From positions 1,436,134 to 1,500,133 of the forward strand of contig CM055618.1 of the NCBI GenBank assembly GCA_029379385.1: DNA of 64,000 nt, written 5' to 3'. Every line of letters begins with the position of its first letter. Position 1 is the first letter of the stretch. The notes beneath the pieces are model-generated. The model saw only the letters and a list, made by a program, of their open reading frames with translations, did not search any database and was not told the origin of the DNA. Position numbers and translations under genes: made by a program. Source of the DNA: Quillaja saponaria (taxonomy: Eukaryota > Streptophyta > Magnoliopsida > Fabales > Quillajaceae). Below, piece by piece: positions 36,780-48,344 of this stretch.

Positions 36780-36855
36780 CTAGATCATGGTCTTCATTTG
36801 AATAACCAATCTCGGATCTAGATCATGGTCTTCATTTGAATGACCAATCTTGGAT
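36780..36855 (+). repeat. Two tandem units of 38 bases
   Basis: CTAGATCATGGTCTTCATTT starts at 36780 and again at 36818, each followed by GAATAACCAATCTCGG or a one- to two-base variant. Confidence 0.8.
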
Positions 36856-38008
36856 CAAGGTGTTTGTTTTATGTAAAAGCTGAACTAGAGACTAGAATCC
36901 ATCTAGCCTTGTTATATGCCGGTTTGCCTGTAACACAATGTTCATCCGATTTTAGATAGAATGCACAAACCAAAATGAAAATTGTTATAAGATTAAGTTG
37001 ATTGTTTATCTTAACTATAAAGCGTGTCCATATCTTGTTCTCCTGATTTTCCATCTCTCCTTTCATATATTCAACCCAAACCCCTGTATTTTGTTTGTTA
37101 GCTCAAGAAACAATTCATGTTTCTCACAGATCATATGCAATAGAGAAATGAAAGTAGTAAATTGGGGTTGGTTAAGATAATGTAGGTATTATATTTGAAG
37201 TCATGTGGGCAGCACTTGAACTACAAATCTCCTGCTCCCATATCTTAATTGTAGTCATTCAAAAGTTGAAAATGACAAATTGATATTTCTATCCAGACAA
37301 GCACAATATCAATGTTGATTCATTTCCCATCATCACCTGAAGAGTAAGAAGAATGTAATAATATTTACCATTTTATTGCTATTTGACTTGATTTTGGGGC
37401 TGTGAAAAAAATATTGTATAGCATTATGAGCTATCTCTGCCTCCAGAGTTGTTTCCAAGACAATGTTAGATATTCTCACATCAGCTGCCAGTAGAAAAAA
37501 AGAAAAAAAATAAAAGAATAAGAAGCAAAACAATCTAGGATGAACAAGTGAGAACTAAAGATACATATCAAAAGGTCTATTTCCATGCAAAGAAAAAGAG
37601 AGAGAGAGGAAGAACTTAAATAGATAGGGATAAATTAAGCATTTACAAACAACTACCATAAACATTTCAGAAAATAACAAGAAGGATATATGTTGTGCAA
37701 TATAACTTCAATGTTGCTAGGAGCCTAATAGAACTATATGACGAACTAGTATATATAATACACGCCGTGAAAGTAACCACATATTATCATGGTATCTAGA
37801 TCAGTGGCAAAACAGTTCAAACAAGTCTAGAGCATAGGTCTTGGCTTTTATGTTAAAAGCAAAAGTCATACCTTATTTACCTTAGAGATAATGAGGCATT
37901 TACTTACACTTCCTACCAATCTGAGCTAAACTGTTTTTTAAAATTCAATTATCAATTAATTTCTATTATCCACCTATTAATTAATAGTGATTTACCCATT
38001 GATCAATC

Positions 38009-38043
38009 AAGGAAAGAAAAACACTAGGACTGTTCTTGTTGCT
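38009..38043 (+). pseudogene. Second defensin relic: signal-peptide exon fragment without a start codon
   Basis: About 40 bases match exon 1 of the defensin relic at 30056 (GGAAAGAAAAACACTAGGAC here). The start codon is AAG in place of ATG. The A run has five bases against four in the other copy, which keeps the reading frame KTLGLFLLL open. Homology fades after 38043 and no second exon was found in the next 900 bases. Confidence 0.55.
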
Positions 38044-38293
38044 ACCTCATGTAACTAATTTACCAAGGTTTTCATTTTGTTCTATATAATGTGTAAAACA
38101 CTTGTACAATTTAAATAAAATATGTATTGAGTTGTTTAATATCAATAGATTTCCTTTTGCCTATCACCAGCATGTGAAACTTTACTGTGTATTATCTCTT
38201 CAACAATCTATGTATTGTCTCTTCAACAATCTATGGATGACATATAAGAGCAGACCTAAAACATCCTATTGCCTGATATAACATGATTCAACT

Positions 38294-38345
38294 TCATTTG
38301 GTTTCACCAAGAAACAATTTCATTTGGTTTCACCAAGAAACAATG
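38294..38345 (+). repeat. Two tandem units of 26 bases
   Basis: TCATTTGGTTTCACCAAGAA starts at 38294 and 38320. A similar short duplication (TCTCTTCAACAATCTATG, twice) lies at about 38192-38234. Confidence 0.8.
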
Positions 38346-39003
38346 CTCTGTTGCATAATACGAGCAATGCAAATGTTTAAGAGAATATGAATCTAAGAGG
38401 CTGAATAGAAAATAACTTACAATTTATCAATTATTAGCAATAACTTACAATTACCCAAAGGTCCTTGAAGCCTCTCACATAAAAAAAAGTGTTTTCACTC
38501 ACTAGTAACAATTAAGAGACTTCGGGTCTATTCCCTCATCATGAAAATAAATACTGAACTTGCAAATACCAATTTTTAGATATCAGTTTAGGAAGAATCC
38601 AACATTATTTGTATAACTCCCAATAGTTGAAAAATATATAGATCTTCGAACAATAGACAGTTTCGAAATTACAAATTGCTTGATAAGGCAGCATTAGAAC
38701 TTATTGAAATTGAACTTACTAGATCAGATGCATCAGGAACTTGAGTTGTAGCATTACAAAATTTGTAGTTGGATTATTAGATGGCTTCTTAAGATCATGA
38801 ATTGGCTTTAAGAATTTGAATGCCACTATATATTTTGTAGCATATGCAACAAAGCTCCTCGAGTCCACAACGGCGATGTCTCCTTATTATACCAGTTAAA
38901 TATCTTGGTCATACCAATTACATGGTTTCACAGAAGAATTAAAATAGCTATTTAACCACCAGAACAAAGGAGAAAATTTTAAAGAAAATAAAATTTTATA
39001 AGT

Positions 39004-39878
39004 GTAAGTAAAGATCTGTAATTTTCAAGATAGGGCTCCATGGTGCATGTTGTTTGCCAATGATATCGTGTTGGTAGACGAAACTAGGGAAGGTTTAAAT
39101 TCTAAACTTAGGAATGTGGCGGAACGCATTAGAATCTAAAGGCTTTAGATTGAGTCGGACAAAAATTGAATATATGTAGTGCAATTTCAGTAAAACTAGA
39201 GGAGGCCCGTATGATATAATTTTAGACAGTCAGACAATCTCTATCAAGGATGTGTTTAAGTATTTAGGGTCATTTATACAAAAAGATGGTGCAATTGAGC
39301 ATGACGTAAACCATAGGATTAAGGCAGGGTGGGTGAAGTGGCGGAGTGCTTCAAGAGTTTTATGTGATCCTAAAATCCCGAATAGATTGAAAGGAAAATT
39401 TTATAAGTCGGCAGTGAGACCAGCTATGCTGTATGGTACCGAATGTTGGGCAGTTAAGCAGCAACATTCGCATAAGATGGGAGTAGCTGAAATGAGAATG
39501 TTGAGATGGATGACAGGACATACAAGAAAAGATAGAATAAGGAATGAGGAGATTCGTAAGAAGGTGGAAGTAGCACTTATTGAGGAGAAAATGAAGGAGA
39601 ATCGTCTACATTGGTTTGGACACATCCAACGTCAGCCAATGGATGTAGTAGTTAAGCCAGGTGACTTGGTCCAGGTGCCAAGTGTTAGACGGGGAAAGGG
39701 GAGACCGAAACTTATATAGGGGGGCAATCATCAAGAAAGATATGGCTGTGCTAGGAATTAATGAAAATCTTGTCTTGGATCGATGCGAATGGAGGAAAAG
39801 GATTCATATAGCCGACCCCAACTAGTTTGGGATTTTAAGGCTTAGTTGAGTTGAGTTGAGAGTAAGTAAAGATCTGTA
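39004..39878 (+). mobile_element. 5'-truncated RTE LINE with 17-bp target duplication
   Basis: The body is 39021-39861. It starts inside the RT domain (APWCMLFANDIVLVDETREG). It continues into a 155-codon open stretch (39252-39719) with FKYLGSFIQKDGAIEHDVNH, CDPKIPNRLKGKFYKSAVRP and LRWMTGHTRKDRIRNEEIRK, the conserved end of plant RTE proteins, and closes with the TTGAGTTGAGTTGAG tail. GTAAGTAAAGATCTGTA occurs at 39004-39020 and 39862-39878, the duplication left by target-primed reverse transcription. The catalytic loop reads FANDIVL for FADDIVL. Confidence 0.88.
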
Positions 39879-40925
39879 CTCATCAAATTTAGATTATTGC
39901 AAAATAGCTCAGTAAGTCATTTATGAGAATATTCTAACTAGTATAATCATTTACATAGAGCAAACTGCTACTAAATCCAAATTTTACAAGTAAAAATGAG
40001 TTAAGAAAATGTACAGGACCACAATGCACACCCACAAAATTTACCATTTTGTGAATTGACAATTCAAAGATAATGCACTTCTAATTAAAGTAAGCTTTGA
40101 AGGCTTTTCTAACTTCCTCGTACGTTGGTCTTTTTACTCCTCAACATGTATTCAATTGTCCGCAATGAGTCCTTTAAACATACGTGCTAATAAAATTTAC
40201 CATTGATAAGCAAGATTTTGCAACTAACCTGCTCAATAATTTCTTTGGGTTTTGCCTACTTTCATTTTGAAAACTCTGTGTCTGCCTCACTATTGGCTAA
40301 AGTTGACCTCACTGTCGTCTTTAGTCGCATAAGAGACCTGTCAATTGTTAAGATCAAATGTCACAAAAGCATCCTTTGGGTAATCTATTTTCATGTTTTG
40401 CTCTGCAACCAAACAACTAAGGAACAACATATTCTTGCAACTGGAGAGTGCCACCAAGTTAAATGGGTAAAATATCCATTCTACTTAGCCTAAATTTTGA
40501 CCTAAGTGGCCACAACATGATGGAGTATTAGTAAGTTTGAGAAACTCATGTTTATATCTGACTGAGAAGTGGGAACACATGATTACATATTAGATCTCCA
40601 GAGTTGGATTTATGACTTTGCACTTACAAATACTAAGTTGTGAATAGTATGGAGAATAAAAGTGGATATCGAAGACAAATGCAAAGAAGAGGATAAAAAG
40701 TATCTCAAAGAACTCCAAGAAAGTCCACATATATATTTTATTTAACCTTTTGAGAACAAAATTATAACTGCAAATCAACTACTCAATCTCTTAACTAAAA
40801 CAACTTTACTAACAGATGAGGAAAATGAAAGAAAATATATGGATATTCCATTATTCTAGAAAACTAAACAAAATTGAAATTTTAAATTAAACCAAAATAA
40901 AGAAAATTAGAGAACTATGAAAGTA
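39879..40925. other. Intergenic DNA, holding only the exon-like piece at 40229-40337
   Basis: No other feature is recognised. The plus-strand frame at 40203-40493 runs antisense to the exon-like piece and has no known domain. Confidence 0.35.
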
Positions 40926-40995
40926 TGATAGGGGTAAAACCCAAAACCAAATTGTTGGAAATTATATGAAATTTCCCTTCAATCTTCAATGAGTT

Positions 40996-41051
40996 ATAGT
41001 AAAAATAAGAAAGGATAATAACCATAGTAAAAATAAGAAAGGATAATAACC
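40996..41051 (+). repeat. Two tandem 28-base units in LTR F1
   Basis: ATAGTAAAAATAAGAAAGGA begins at 40996 and 41024. LTR F2 has a single unit, so the duplication happened after insertion. Confidence 0.8.
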
Positions 41052-41262
41052 ACAAATATAAGTAGAAGATAAGATAAATAAATATCAACAACCTAAAATA
41101 TAACGTGGTTTGGCTACCTACATCCACGAATGAGAAGATAATTCACTAATATTCCAACAAAGATTACATAAAAAGAAAATACATTTTACACATAGTATTC
41201 TTACTCACCGGGGCCATATCTTTACTAATCTCTCTTGCTCCCATACCCCTGAGGGGCTCTCA

Positions 41263-41425
41263 TAAATATTAGATCTCTCTTTTTCTCATACTTTCAACTT
41301 TCACAAGCCTAACAAATATTAGATCTCTCTCTTCCTCATACCTACAACTCTCACAACTCTCACAAGCCTAACAAATATTAGATCTCTCTCTTTCTCATGC
41401 CTATAACTCTCACAAGCCTATATAT
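41263..41425 (+). repeat. Three tandem units of 50-59 bases in LTR F1
   Basis: AAATATTAGATCTCTCT begins at 41263, 41313 and 41372. LTR F2 has one copy of this word, at about 46294, so the array is private to F1. Confidence 0.75.
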
Positions 41426-42387
41426 TTATACTACATAGGACTTGTCCAACAAGAAAACTTTTCTTCCACTTTATGAAAAACCCTGCAATCATCTAATTAG
41501 ACTTACTTACATACCAAGGTTAGTCTAATTAGGAAATCTATCAACATCTAATTAGTTATTTCTTGCCCACCTATAATAAACTAATTATAAAACTACTAAA
41601 TAAGGATTGGGTCAAAATCTTACAATCTCCAGCTTTGACTTAAATCCTTCTAAACAATCTTCAATACTCATATAATACATCATTTACCATTAAAAGCATA
41701 ATTATTAAAACTTCACATGAGCCTCACTCATCGAGAGTCAACACTCTATTAAAAGCCTCTACCTGTTCATAATGAACAAACCATGATATCCCGTAATAAC
41801 AATAATGCATATGAATATGGCCATCTTCTCTCACCTAAAACCATTTCCCATTACACATAGTCTCATCACTAGATTAATTTTATGCAAAAAAAATACAACT
41901 CCACCTTACCTGTCATTATTAATGAGCCCTTTCCATGTCGTCTCTTCACTGGATTAGGTTTTTGCAGAAAATTACTACTGCCCATCTCACCTATTACCAT
42001 TGATAAGCCCTTTTCACTTCATCTAATCAATAAGTAAGGTTTCTGCAAACAACTCCACCTTAACAATTTAATTGCAAAACCCAGCCTTTTTTTTCCTTCT
42101 TCCTCTTTCTTCTTTTTTTTCCTTTTATACAAATCTCAGCCATCTCAACTTTTTTTTTCTTCAACGTCTTTATATTTTTACAATAACTCCACCACCACCA
42201 AAATTCTCTTGGTCTATCCACGTCCTAGTTGAACTTGGCTATGTTACCACTTGTTGGGAATTATACGATATTCCCTTTCAATCTTCAATGAGTTATAGTT
42301 AAAACAACAAAGGATAATAACCACAAATATAAGTAGAAGATAAGAGAAATGAACATCAACAACCCAAGATATAACATGGATCGGTCT

Positions 42388-45300
42388 TATTATAACAAAA
42401 TATCGTAAAGTGAAATTTTTGACATAATGTGTCACTCTTAGTTTTAAATAAATACTCAAATAAAGTAAATAAATAAGAAATACTATTAGGCCTATGCATA
42501 TAAATAAATAAAGCAAGAAAAAAAAAAAAATCTTCTCCACAAGTTCAAAAAATTAACTTTGACTCAACTTTTTCTAATTTTTTTTGTTTTATTTACTTTG
42601 TCCTTTTTATCTCCTTGTTATTTTCTTCTCGTGTAGTATTCCTCTATTTTTGTATCCTTCACTGCCATTGTTCAAGTTCTAGAACTCTTTGCCTCATCTT
42701 TTTCTTGGGATTTTTTTTCTCCAAAATATTAACAAGCAAGAGCAAAGAGAGGGAAGTCTAAAACAAGAAGAAGACGGAGAACTGAGAATCAGCAAGTAGA
42801 GATGGATTTTGACCTATGGATCTCTAAGGTGAAAGAAGGGCAGCATCATTTAGAAGACGAGTTGTAACTTTTTTTTTGTGAATGTATATGTCTTTGGCAT
42901 TTTATTTTTTTTTACTTATATCTCAACCTAGGGTCTATATTCCTAAAGAAAATGTGTTTTATATTATATATATCAATGGATTTATATTTGTTACCTGTCT
43001 TTCCTTCTTCTGGGTAAGCTTTATCATGATTAAAGGAATTCATTTATATTACTTGGTGGAGGTTAATTAAGACTTGTTCAATAGTTAATTCATCTTTCAT
43101 ACTCCCTCCGTCTCACTTCACTTGTCACTTACTGATTCTACAAACATGGAGTTTAAGAAATGTATAGTTTTATAGTAGCTTTCAACTTCAGCCACAAATA
43201 AAGACAATTTTGTTGGAGTCAATATCAATAGTCTTCTTTTGTCACGTGAATGAGAATATGTTAACCTTTTGGCATTAAAGTGGTTGCAGTAATGCAGCAT
43301 TTGCCTCTTTTAGAAAAGTTGTCTTTTATTTGTTTCTCTTAGGGAAGTATAATAAAACTTTAACATAGTTTTAGTTAAGGTTTTATCTAGGGTAGTCAAG
43401 TATATTTTTCTTATGATTTGTTAATTTAATTGGGACATAGGTATAAGATTTTGTTAGTTGGTGAGTGAAGTTAAGAATTAGTGGGGTTTATATTAGACAT
43501 GTGAATAAAAGTTAAGAAAAGAACAATAAATCCTAGATAATAATTATGTGAATTAGAAAAAGAAAACTAGTTATAACTTTTTCAATAAAACTTGGTAAAT
43601 TTAAGTCTTGATAGTTAGTTGTTATTGGAATTTGAATAAAAAGTTCCTAAAGGAGAACAAAGAATAGTTGATTAATGTGGTGAATTGAGAATTTGATGAA
43701 AGTGAGTAATAGGTATGAACAAGGGAGGGTTGTTGGGAGTAGAGTGTTAGAAAATGATAGTAAAAGGGTTCTTGAAGGGGTGCAGGGTCATATTTCGTAG
43801 GGTTAGAGAAATCTTGTGTTTCGAGTACTTTTCTTTCGGGGCTGAATTAAATTAAGAGTTCAAAAAAGAAAGTGTAGCTTAGGGTCTTGGGATGTTTATT
43901 ACAAAATTTTGTAACTTGGTTCCAAGTATATTTATTGGTAGAGTAGTTGGACTGTAGCTAGGTCATGCAAGATTTTTAGTGAACCTCAATTAATCCAGAA
44001 GACTTTGTCGAGGGTTGTGGATGGAATTACTTAGGACCTGTGATTAAAAATTGTTCCTGACATCTTGAAAACTAGACTGGAGATTTTCATAATTTAATTA
44101 AGTACGAAAATTCTATAAACATCAAAATTAAAGATTGGTAACTAGGAATTTTACGAGTGCTCTATTTTTGTTTATGTGAAGAATCTAGTGAATTCAAGGC
44201 TGATTTTAGAAAAAGTTTCTAAATAAGAAAGCTAGCTAACTTCCTAAAATTAATGTTTCAACTTGGTTTTATTAAATTTGATTAAGTATGTAAGTGAAAA
44301 TAAACATATATCCAAGGAGGTTGTGAAATGTCTAAAATGAGTAAACTCTAAATAATTAATTGTACTAATATACACATCCAAATAATACTTATGATACCTA
44401 TCTAGAAAGATATATTTTTCTATTAATAAATCCAATAAACAAAATTAGATTTCCTTTTTCCTAAAGAAAGTTATGTTCAAATAACTAAGGTAAGGTCAGA
44501 ACTACCAAAATCCAGTGTTTTGCAGAATTTGATGCAACTTCAAAGAATAAATTGTATTGATATATAAATCTAAAAGTTTCAAATGATATACCATTATAAA
44601 GCTACACGTGGCTAGCATTTGATAAATTTTACAAAACTAGGTTTGGAATTTGCTAGAGGAAGATATGATTGTTAGAGTGAACAATGGTCCAAACCCAAGT
44701 TTGGACAGTTTCAACATCTCTTACTCACTAGTGTTTTCTATCTTTTCTAATTGTTTCCTTCTACCTTATGCATTTTGAAGACATCTAAAATGTCTCCTCA
44801 TTATCAACCTTACCATATAAAGTGCAATTCATACTATTTGACATGTAATGACTTAATAGAAAACTTTCATAAATAAACCTATATAAGTTGATATATAAGC
44901 TTAGTAATTAAAAGATTATAACAATAACATTTATGAATTAAGTATTATATGAAACTATGAATTTCAGTTATGGACCTTTTTGTGGGCCTAATGGCACACA
45001 TGAGGGCAAGAAAAAGCAACGAACAAGATTTGTAAACTGGTGAGTGGTTAATTGATATCTTTTGGTGGCTAGATTATTATGTGTATTTGAATAAATGTGT
45101 TATATGGAAAAATAAGCAAGTGTAGTTTTTCAGTGAGTTATTTGAATTATGCTTGTTTGAAATTGTTTGTGGTTGATAAATGCCAACAAAATAAAATGTT
45201 TTTATTTCCAAAATTGAAATGTACGTACACCTAGGATGTTTTGATTTAATATTCTGATCTGAAATTTTTTTTTCTGATAAATGTTTTAAAAGAATTGAGT

Positions 45301-46142
45301 ACTCAACCTGGTGGGTGGATTTGAAGAAGGGATTTAGTGATTCTGTTTCTGATTCTATTTGGTGTGCGTGCGCAAAATTGTCTTATGGGAGGTGGTGTAC
45401 GAGCCTGAGTTACTCTATTGGCCCTTTGGTTGCTTTGTATGCTATGATTGGTTTGATTAATTTATTATCCTATGAGTCATGTGAGTTGTGAATTGACAAT
45501 GATTACAAATGTGTATGTGTATTTTGAATTAAGACATGAGCATTATTATATGATGTTAATTAACTATATATGTTATATACTTGTGTTGGGTGATGCTAGT
45601 ATGCTTTGGGTATGATTTTCTACTCACGAAGTCCGTAGGACTCACCATTCTCTTGTGAATTTTTTTAAGTAACAGAAGTTCAGTGTATGGCGTCGCCGAG
45701 CTCGTGACCTGGCGACAAAGTATAGTAAGGTATTTTCCAAGATCTCAAACTTGAAGTCAATGATGATAGTTTGCAATCATACTAGAACTGTAAAGTGTCT
45801 AATTTTGTATGATGTAATAATGTAGTTATTTGTCTTGTTTATGCTATGGACGGAGCGGAGTTCATTATTGCCTTTGTGTCGTTGTGTGAAAATAAGTGTA
45901 CTTGTTTGTATTTTGAGGCATGTTCCATATTGCAGGAAATCTTTGCCAAAATTTTCAGTAAATTGTTAAATATTTCAGTATTTAAACTTTTACAGTTAAC
46001 TTCTGTTTTATAAAATATGTCTTTATGTTTTGGTTTAGTTAAGAGTCACATATATTTAGTTATGGTAAAGTCAAGGTTACGAAGGTTTGATTATCCAATC
46101 TTCTGACTAGTTATGCCTCAGTGAAGGGTATGACAAGTCCCT
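42388..46142 (+). mobile_element. Solo LTR of family alpha (copy A), nested in LTR F2
   Basis: About 3.7 kb matching the other alpha LTRs at 48570, 51965, 60293 and (inverted) 61262. Marker blocks are GGGCTGAATTAAATTA (43839), AATTTCAGTTATGGACC (44961), TGGGTGGATTTGAAGAAGG (45312), GCATGTTCCATATTGCAGG (45918), and a terminus with GGTATGACA (46135). GTCT lies on both sides, an imperfect target duplication. The start is degenerate compared with copy C. It contains a Stowaway-like MITE. No gag or pol is present. Confidence 0.65.
43100..43349 (+). mobile_element. Stowaway-like (Tc1/mariner) MITE inside LTR copy A
   Basis: The body is 43102-43347 (246 bases). It begins CTCCCTCCGTCTCACTTCAC and ends with a decayed inverse of that repeat, TCTCTTAGGGAAG. 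TA flanks both ends (43100-43101, 43348-43349). This start and the TA target are typical of plant Stowaway elements. Confidence 0.7.
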
Positions 46143-46743
46143 TGTCTATATCCATGGATGAGAAAATAATTCACTAATATTCCAAGAAATATTACATAGA
46201 AAGAATACACTTTACACATAGTGTTCTCACTCATTCAGGCTATATCTCTACTAATCTTTCTTGCTTCCTTACCTCTGAGGAGGCTCCTATAAAATATTAG
46301 ATCTCTCTCTTTTTCATATCTACAACTTTCTTAAACTTATATATTTATATTATATAGGACTTGCCTAATAAGTAAACTTTTCTTCCACTTTATGGAAAAC
46401 TCTGCAATCATCTAATTAAACTTACTTACCTACCAAAGTAAATCTAATCAGGAAATCCCATCAATATCTAATTAGTTATTTTTTGCCCACCAAGAATAAC
46501 TAATTAAGAAACAACCAAATAAGATTTGAGTCAAAATCTTATGCAACCCTATAACATGAATTTCACATAGAAGAGAGGGAGAGAAGAGAGAGAAAGAGGG
46601 GGGGAGAGAGAATCTAGCCCAAACTAGCCATTTAATTCTTGATTCAAGTCTGAATGCATAATACAGTGTACAAGAGAGTATTATATAGACTAAGAAACTT
46701 TACAAATTGACTAAACTACCCTTCCCCTAGTTGACCCATATCA

Positions 46744-47838
46744 ATCTCCCTTCCTTAAGAATCCTTGTCCTCAAGGATTAATAGGAGAACATAAAGAATT
46801 GAATATGGCAGACCATGATTGTAGGAATGTTGCTTCTGTAGCTTCAGTTCTAGAGCTTTTTTTAGCTTCATTTCTTGAGTTTGTTGCATGCCCTTCTTCT
46901 CTAATTGCAACAACCCAAACCATTATTGCTTGGAAACTAACATGTGAAGATCTTTTGTTAAACCAATTCTTCTCGGTTAACTTTTTTTCCTTTAAAAAAT
47001 ACTGATTTGTAGCAATTCTTTTAAAATGGCACTTCTTGCCCATTTGGACCTTAATCACGAATCAGTAACCTCTGCTTTTTTTACATCCAAATTGTTGCAA
47101 TTCCAGCATCTCCAATAATTATGAAACCTCCAATGTTGTGACTTTTATAGTAGAATTTGCAGAGAGAGGTTCATCTTAGAATTTTGTGTTTTCCACAGAC
47201 GCTTTAGTTCCTTGAGCAGAAGCAATCTTGTTTCCAATTCCTTGTTTATCAAGCTTCCTGAATTGTTGAATTCAACTCAACAAGCTAAAGAAACTTGTCG
47301 CCATTATTGTACTTACAGAAGCCGATAATTCAGAGAATATGGATTTCATTTCTGATCTAATTTCATGACTTCGATGATTCCAACTTCTTACCCTTAATCC
47401 TGTTTCTTTTTTATCAAGAATATTAACCCTGAAATCCAATGTAAGTGTTTGCTGCCCACCATGCCAAGATTTGCTCTGATTCATTACTGGTGGATTAATT
47501 GTACCAAGTTGCGTAGGTGGAGGAGCTTTTGAATCTAGTTCCATTATTTTCACTTCTACTGTTTCCACCTGAGGAGAGTTTTAATTGATTGCCCTTGTAA
47601 ATCCCAATTCTGTAAACATCATCCACAACTTCTGCACTGTAATGATGTTTTCCTTCAACTCCACCATAGTTGTGCGCAATTCTTGAAGGGCCTTCTAATC
47701 CCAATTTGGGTTCTTTCCATTCCTCATAATCTTAATTCCAATGCCGCGATCCTGCATCCACAGTGTAAAATCCATCTTCTTGAGCTTGAGTGTCCGCCAT
47801 TGCTACACCCACTGCGCAGGATGAAGCTCTAATACCAA
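46744..47838 (-). pseudogene. Interior of element E, broken frames of unknown product
   Basis: On the minus strand an ATG near 47800 opens MADTQAQEDGFYTVDAGSRH, then stops. Later frames include GPSRIAHNYGGVEGKHHYS (47640-47700), TQLGTINPPVMNQSKSWHGG (47460-47515) and a Ser-rich end. No zinc knuckle, protease or RT is seen. It sits where gag would be, so it may be a decayed gag-like reading frame. Confidence 0.3.
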
Positions 47839-48052
47839 TAATAGGAGTAAAACCCAGAACCAGACCTATAATAGGAATTTCACATAGAAGAGAGGGAGAG
47901 AAGAGAAAGAAAGTGGGAGGGAGAGAGAGTCTAGCTCAAGCAAGCCATTTCATTCTTGATTCTAGTCTGAATGCATAATATAGTGTACAAAGGAGTATTA
48001 TATAGGCTAAGAAATTTTACAAATTGACTAAACTAAGTTGACCCCGCTATCA

Positions 48053-48344
48053 TCTTTAGTTACTAGCATAAAATGGGAAGGCTTAGGTAAAAGAGATCAC
48101 TAGCGGCCTAGGCTTGGAGGCAGCAGGGAAAGCTCAGATGTGGCAGGATTGTCTCGACGGTAGAGGCTAATGGAGAACAGATCGAGAGAGAAAGAGATGA
48201 AAATAACATTCTTATTTAGGGCACAAATGGAACAAGCATGCCAATGTTTTAATTTGGGAATTTTACTATCAGAGATTGCGTAAAGTTGTTGCTGATACTT
48301 AAAATGCAGTTTCTAATAACTTTAAAATAATAATTGGTGGATAA
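48053..48344. other. Unassigned stretch between element E and the alpha-LTR cluster
   Basis: Less AT-rich from 48090 to 48200 (CTAGCGGCCTAGGCTTGG). The piece near 48275-48320 (ATCAGAGATTGCG, GCAGTTTCTAATAAC) recalls the subterminal words of the CACTA end at 36281 but has no terminus. Confidence 0.3.

Larger units (their letters stand above)
36869..40337 (-). pseudogene. Row of exon-like pieces, possible decayed host gene of unknown kind
   Basis: Four minus-strand stretches in one order have plausible splice borders. They are 40229-40337 (acceptor TTGACAG, donor GAGCAG/GTTAGT; LMRLKTTVRSTLANSEAD then stops); about 38720-38881 (GDIAVVDSRSFVAYATKYIV, ending at GATCTA/GTAAGT); 37369-37484 (acceptor CTGGCAG, donor AAAATG/GTAAAT; ADVRISNIVLETTLEAEIAH); and 36869-36927 (acceptor GTTACAG; GKPAYNKARWILVSSSAFT then stop). 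I do not recognise the protein. The codon-like, less AT-rich composition and matching orientation suggest a gene or captured gene fragments, now split by an RTE insertion at 39021. The stops in the first piece argue for decay. Chance is a real alternative. Confidence 0.25.
40953..46545 (-). mobile_element. Short copia-derived LTR element F, nested in element E
   Basis: LTR F1 (3' LTR) is 40953-41624, from TGTTGGAAATTATATG to GTCAAAATCTTACA. LTR F2 (5' LTR) is split: 42252-42387 and about 46143-46545. The interior is only 627 bases (41625-42251). It has a purine tract GCTGGAGAT next to F1 and a decayed primer site TGGTAACATAGCCAAG (minus, 42234-42249) next to F2. Removing F joins 40952 to 46546 and restores the LTR of element E. 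Confidence 0.7.
40926..48052 (-). mobile_element. Short non-autonomous LTR element E, interrupted in its 3' LTR by element F
   Basis: The 5' LTR (right side) is 47839-48052. The 3' LTR is split: 40926-40952 and 46546-46743. Matching LTR words are GGGTAAAACCCA, AATTTCACATAGAAGAGAGG, TGAATGCATAATA and TTACAAATTGACTAAACTA. A tRNA-Met-type primer site with one change (ATTGGTATTAGAGC, minus strand, 47825-47838) abuts the 5' LTR. A purine tract (AAGGAAGGGAGATTG, minus) abuts the 3' LTR. Without the insertion the element is about 1.5 kb, with LTRs of about 215 bases and a 1.1-kb interior (46744-47838). The interior carries broken frames such as MADTQAQEDGFYTVDAGSRH that I cannot assign. No clear target duplication was seen. 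Confidence 0.65.

Noticed and set aside
47272..47704. Overlapping minus-strand frames in element E as a host gene
   Set aside because: They lie between two matching LTRs with primer site and purine tract, so they belong to the element's interior.
48270..48325. Second CACTA end suggested by ATCAGAGATTGCG and TTTCTAATAAC
   Set aside because: No CACTA or TAGTG terminus is present and the match is short; it stays unassigned.
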